Assembly (NCBI GenBank): GCA_002771315.1
Contig: PCSF01000051.1
Span: forward strand, 1 to 15,245
DNA from: Desulfobacterales bacterium CG23_combo_of_CG06-09_8_20_14_all_52_9
GTDB lineage: Bacteria > Desulfobacterota > Desulfobacteria > Desulfobacterales > UBA2156
Reading direction: 5' to 3'
Length of the DNA stretch: 15,245 nucleotides
The notes beneath the pieces were generated by a model that was not told the DNA's origin, did not search any database, and saw only the letters and a program-made list of their open reading frames with translations. A program made the translations under genes and the position numbers. Every line of letters begins with the position of its first letter. The first letter of the stretch is position 1. Shown here piece by piece: positions 14,593 to 15,245 of this stretch.

Positions 14593-15245
14593 ATGTCTGT
14601 AAAACCATCGGATTTTCAAAAGGCCATTGAAATCGGTCGTCCCCCCAATATCAAACAGATGTTTCCCAATTCTAAAGGCCTGATCATCAGCGGCAAGTTT
14701 ATCGACCGGGCCATGTTGAAAAAGGGGAAAGCCATCGCCATAGCCGCCAACGGCCGCAATACCTTTGTCATCCAGGGTGCTCTCAGAGCCGCCCAGCGGG
14801 CCAATGCCTCCATCATCATCGAGATTGCCAAGTCCGAAGGCGGCACCGGTGCCTATTGCGCCATCAACTACTGGAATATGGCCCGGATTGTAGACGCCCT
14901 GCTCAACGAAATGGGGATCACCGTTCCGGTGGCTCTGCATGCGGATCACTACGGAATCAAGTCTGAAAAGGATATCGAGAAGGCCAAAACCGAGATTCCG
15001 ACCCTTTTCGAGTTCGGGATGACTTCCATCGCCATCGATGCTTCCCACATGCCCGACGACCAGAACCTTTTAGCCAATCTCGCCCTTCACCCCTTTGTGC
15101 CCAAGTGGGCGGGGCTGGAGACGGAAGTCGGGGAAATCAAGGGAAAGGAGGGGCTTTCCACCGTCAAAGAGGCCCTCTTTCTGATCCAGGGGCTTAATGC
15201 CCATGGTATTTTTCCGGACTGGATCGCCCTCAACAACGGCACCAC
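14593..15245 (+). CDS. fba: Class II fructose-bisphosphate aldolase, 3' end cut by window
   Basis: 217 codons are visible and the frame remains open at the window edge. Class II aldolases are zinc enzymes that split fructose-1,6-bisphosphate into DHAP and glyceraldehyde-3-phosphate in the cytosol. Visible elements are V-A-L-H-A-D-H-Y (113-120), where Asp118 and His119 match the catalytic Asp and a zinc ligand; the M-T-S-I-A-I-D-A-S-H-M-P-D-D (143-156) substrate strand; and G-L-E-T-E-V-G (174-180), which includes the expected metal-binding Glu. The last visible part, I-A-L-N-N-G-T, corresponds to the family segment before the third zinc-ligand His, which would lie beyond the window. Spacing differs from E. 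coli FbaA, so it belongs to a divergent clade. A related tagatose-bisphosphate or other class II aldolase activity cannot be excluded. Confidence 0.9.
   Translation, partial: MSVKPSDFQKAIEIGRPPNIKQMFPNSKGLIISGKFIDRAMLKKGKAIAIAANGRNTFVIQGALRAAQRANASIIIEIAKSEGGTGAYCAINYWNMARIVDALLNEMGITVPVALHADHYGIKSEKDIEKAKTEIPTLFEFGMTSIAIDASHMPDDQNLLANLALHPFVPKWAGLETEVGEIKGKEGLSTVKEALFLIQGLNAHGIFPDWIALNNGT

Overview
The window looks like chromosomal DNA of a Gram-negative bacterium, most likely a Desulfobacterota (former Deltaproteobacteria) member. The evidence is the gene order lysS, lolC/E, lolD, bamA, skp, lpxD, fabZ, lpxA, lpxI, Gfo/Idh, lpxB, DUF374 acyltransferase, the use of LpxI rather than LpxH, and intergenic repeats of a kind I associate with sulfate-reducing genera. 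This is gene-content inference, without a phylogenetic test.

Positions 1-250 hold no convincing gene. They contain a nested, cruciform-like inverted repeat (2-100) and an AT-rich stretch. Positions 251-13257 form one compact minus-strand block of twelve genes that reads right to left. Ten of the eleven gene junctions are overlaps or gaps under 75 bp; the exception is a 152-bp lpxA-lpxI gap containing a degenerate hairpin repeat. A good sigma-70-type promoter lies upstream of lysS (13388-13415, minus strand). Positions 13258-13738 are a divergent intergenic region holding that promoter and a 133-bp MITE-like element with perfect 20-bp terminal inverted repeats. Positions 13739-15245 carry three plus-strand genes: a secreted DUF4124 coiled-coil protein, a small DUF2007-like protein, and the 5' two thirds or less of a class II fructose-bisphosphate aldolase gene cut by the window edge.

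The minus-strand block is an outer-membrane construction operon. LpxA, LpxD, LpxI and LpxB carry out most of the early lipid A (Raetz) pathway. FabZ draws on the same 3-hydroxyacyl-ACP pool as LpxA and LpxD, and a DUF374 acyltransferase may add late acyl chains. Skp and BamA handle outer-membrane protein delivery and insertion, and LolC/E with LolD releases lipoproteins from the inner membrane. LysS links the block to translation. The Gfo/Idh/MocA oxidoreductase between lpxI and lpxB has no assigned role in the classical pathway and is the most interesting gene functionally. LpxC, LpxK, KdtA and MsbA are not in the window.

I did not find a wholly new multi-gene system. The points most worth a second look are the two structured repeats, the orphan oxidoreductase, the extra N-terminal domain of BamA, and the DUF374 protein as a possible lipid A secondary acyltransferase.
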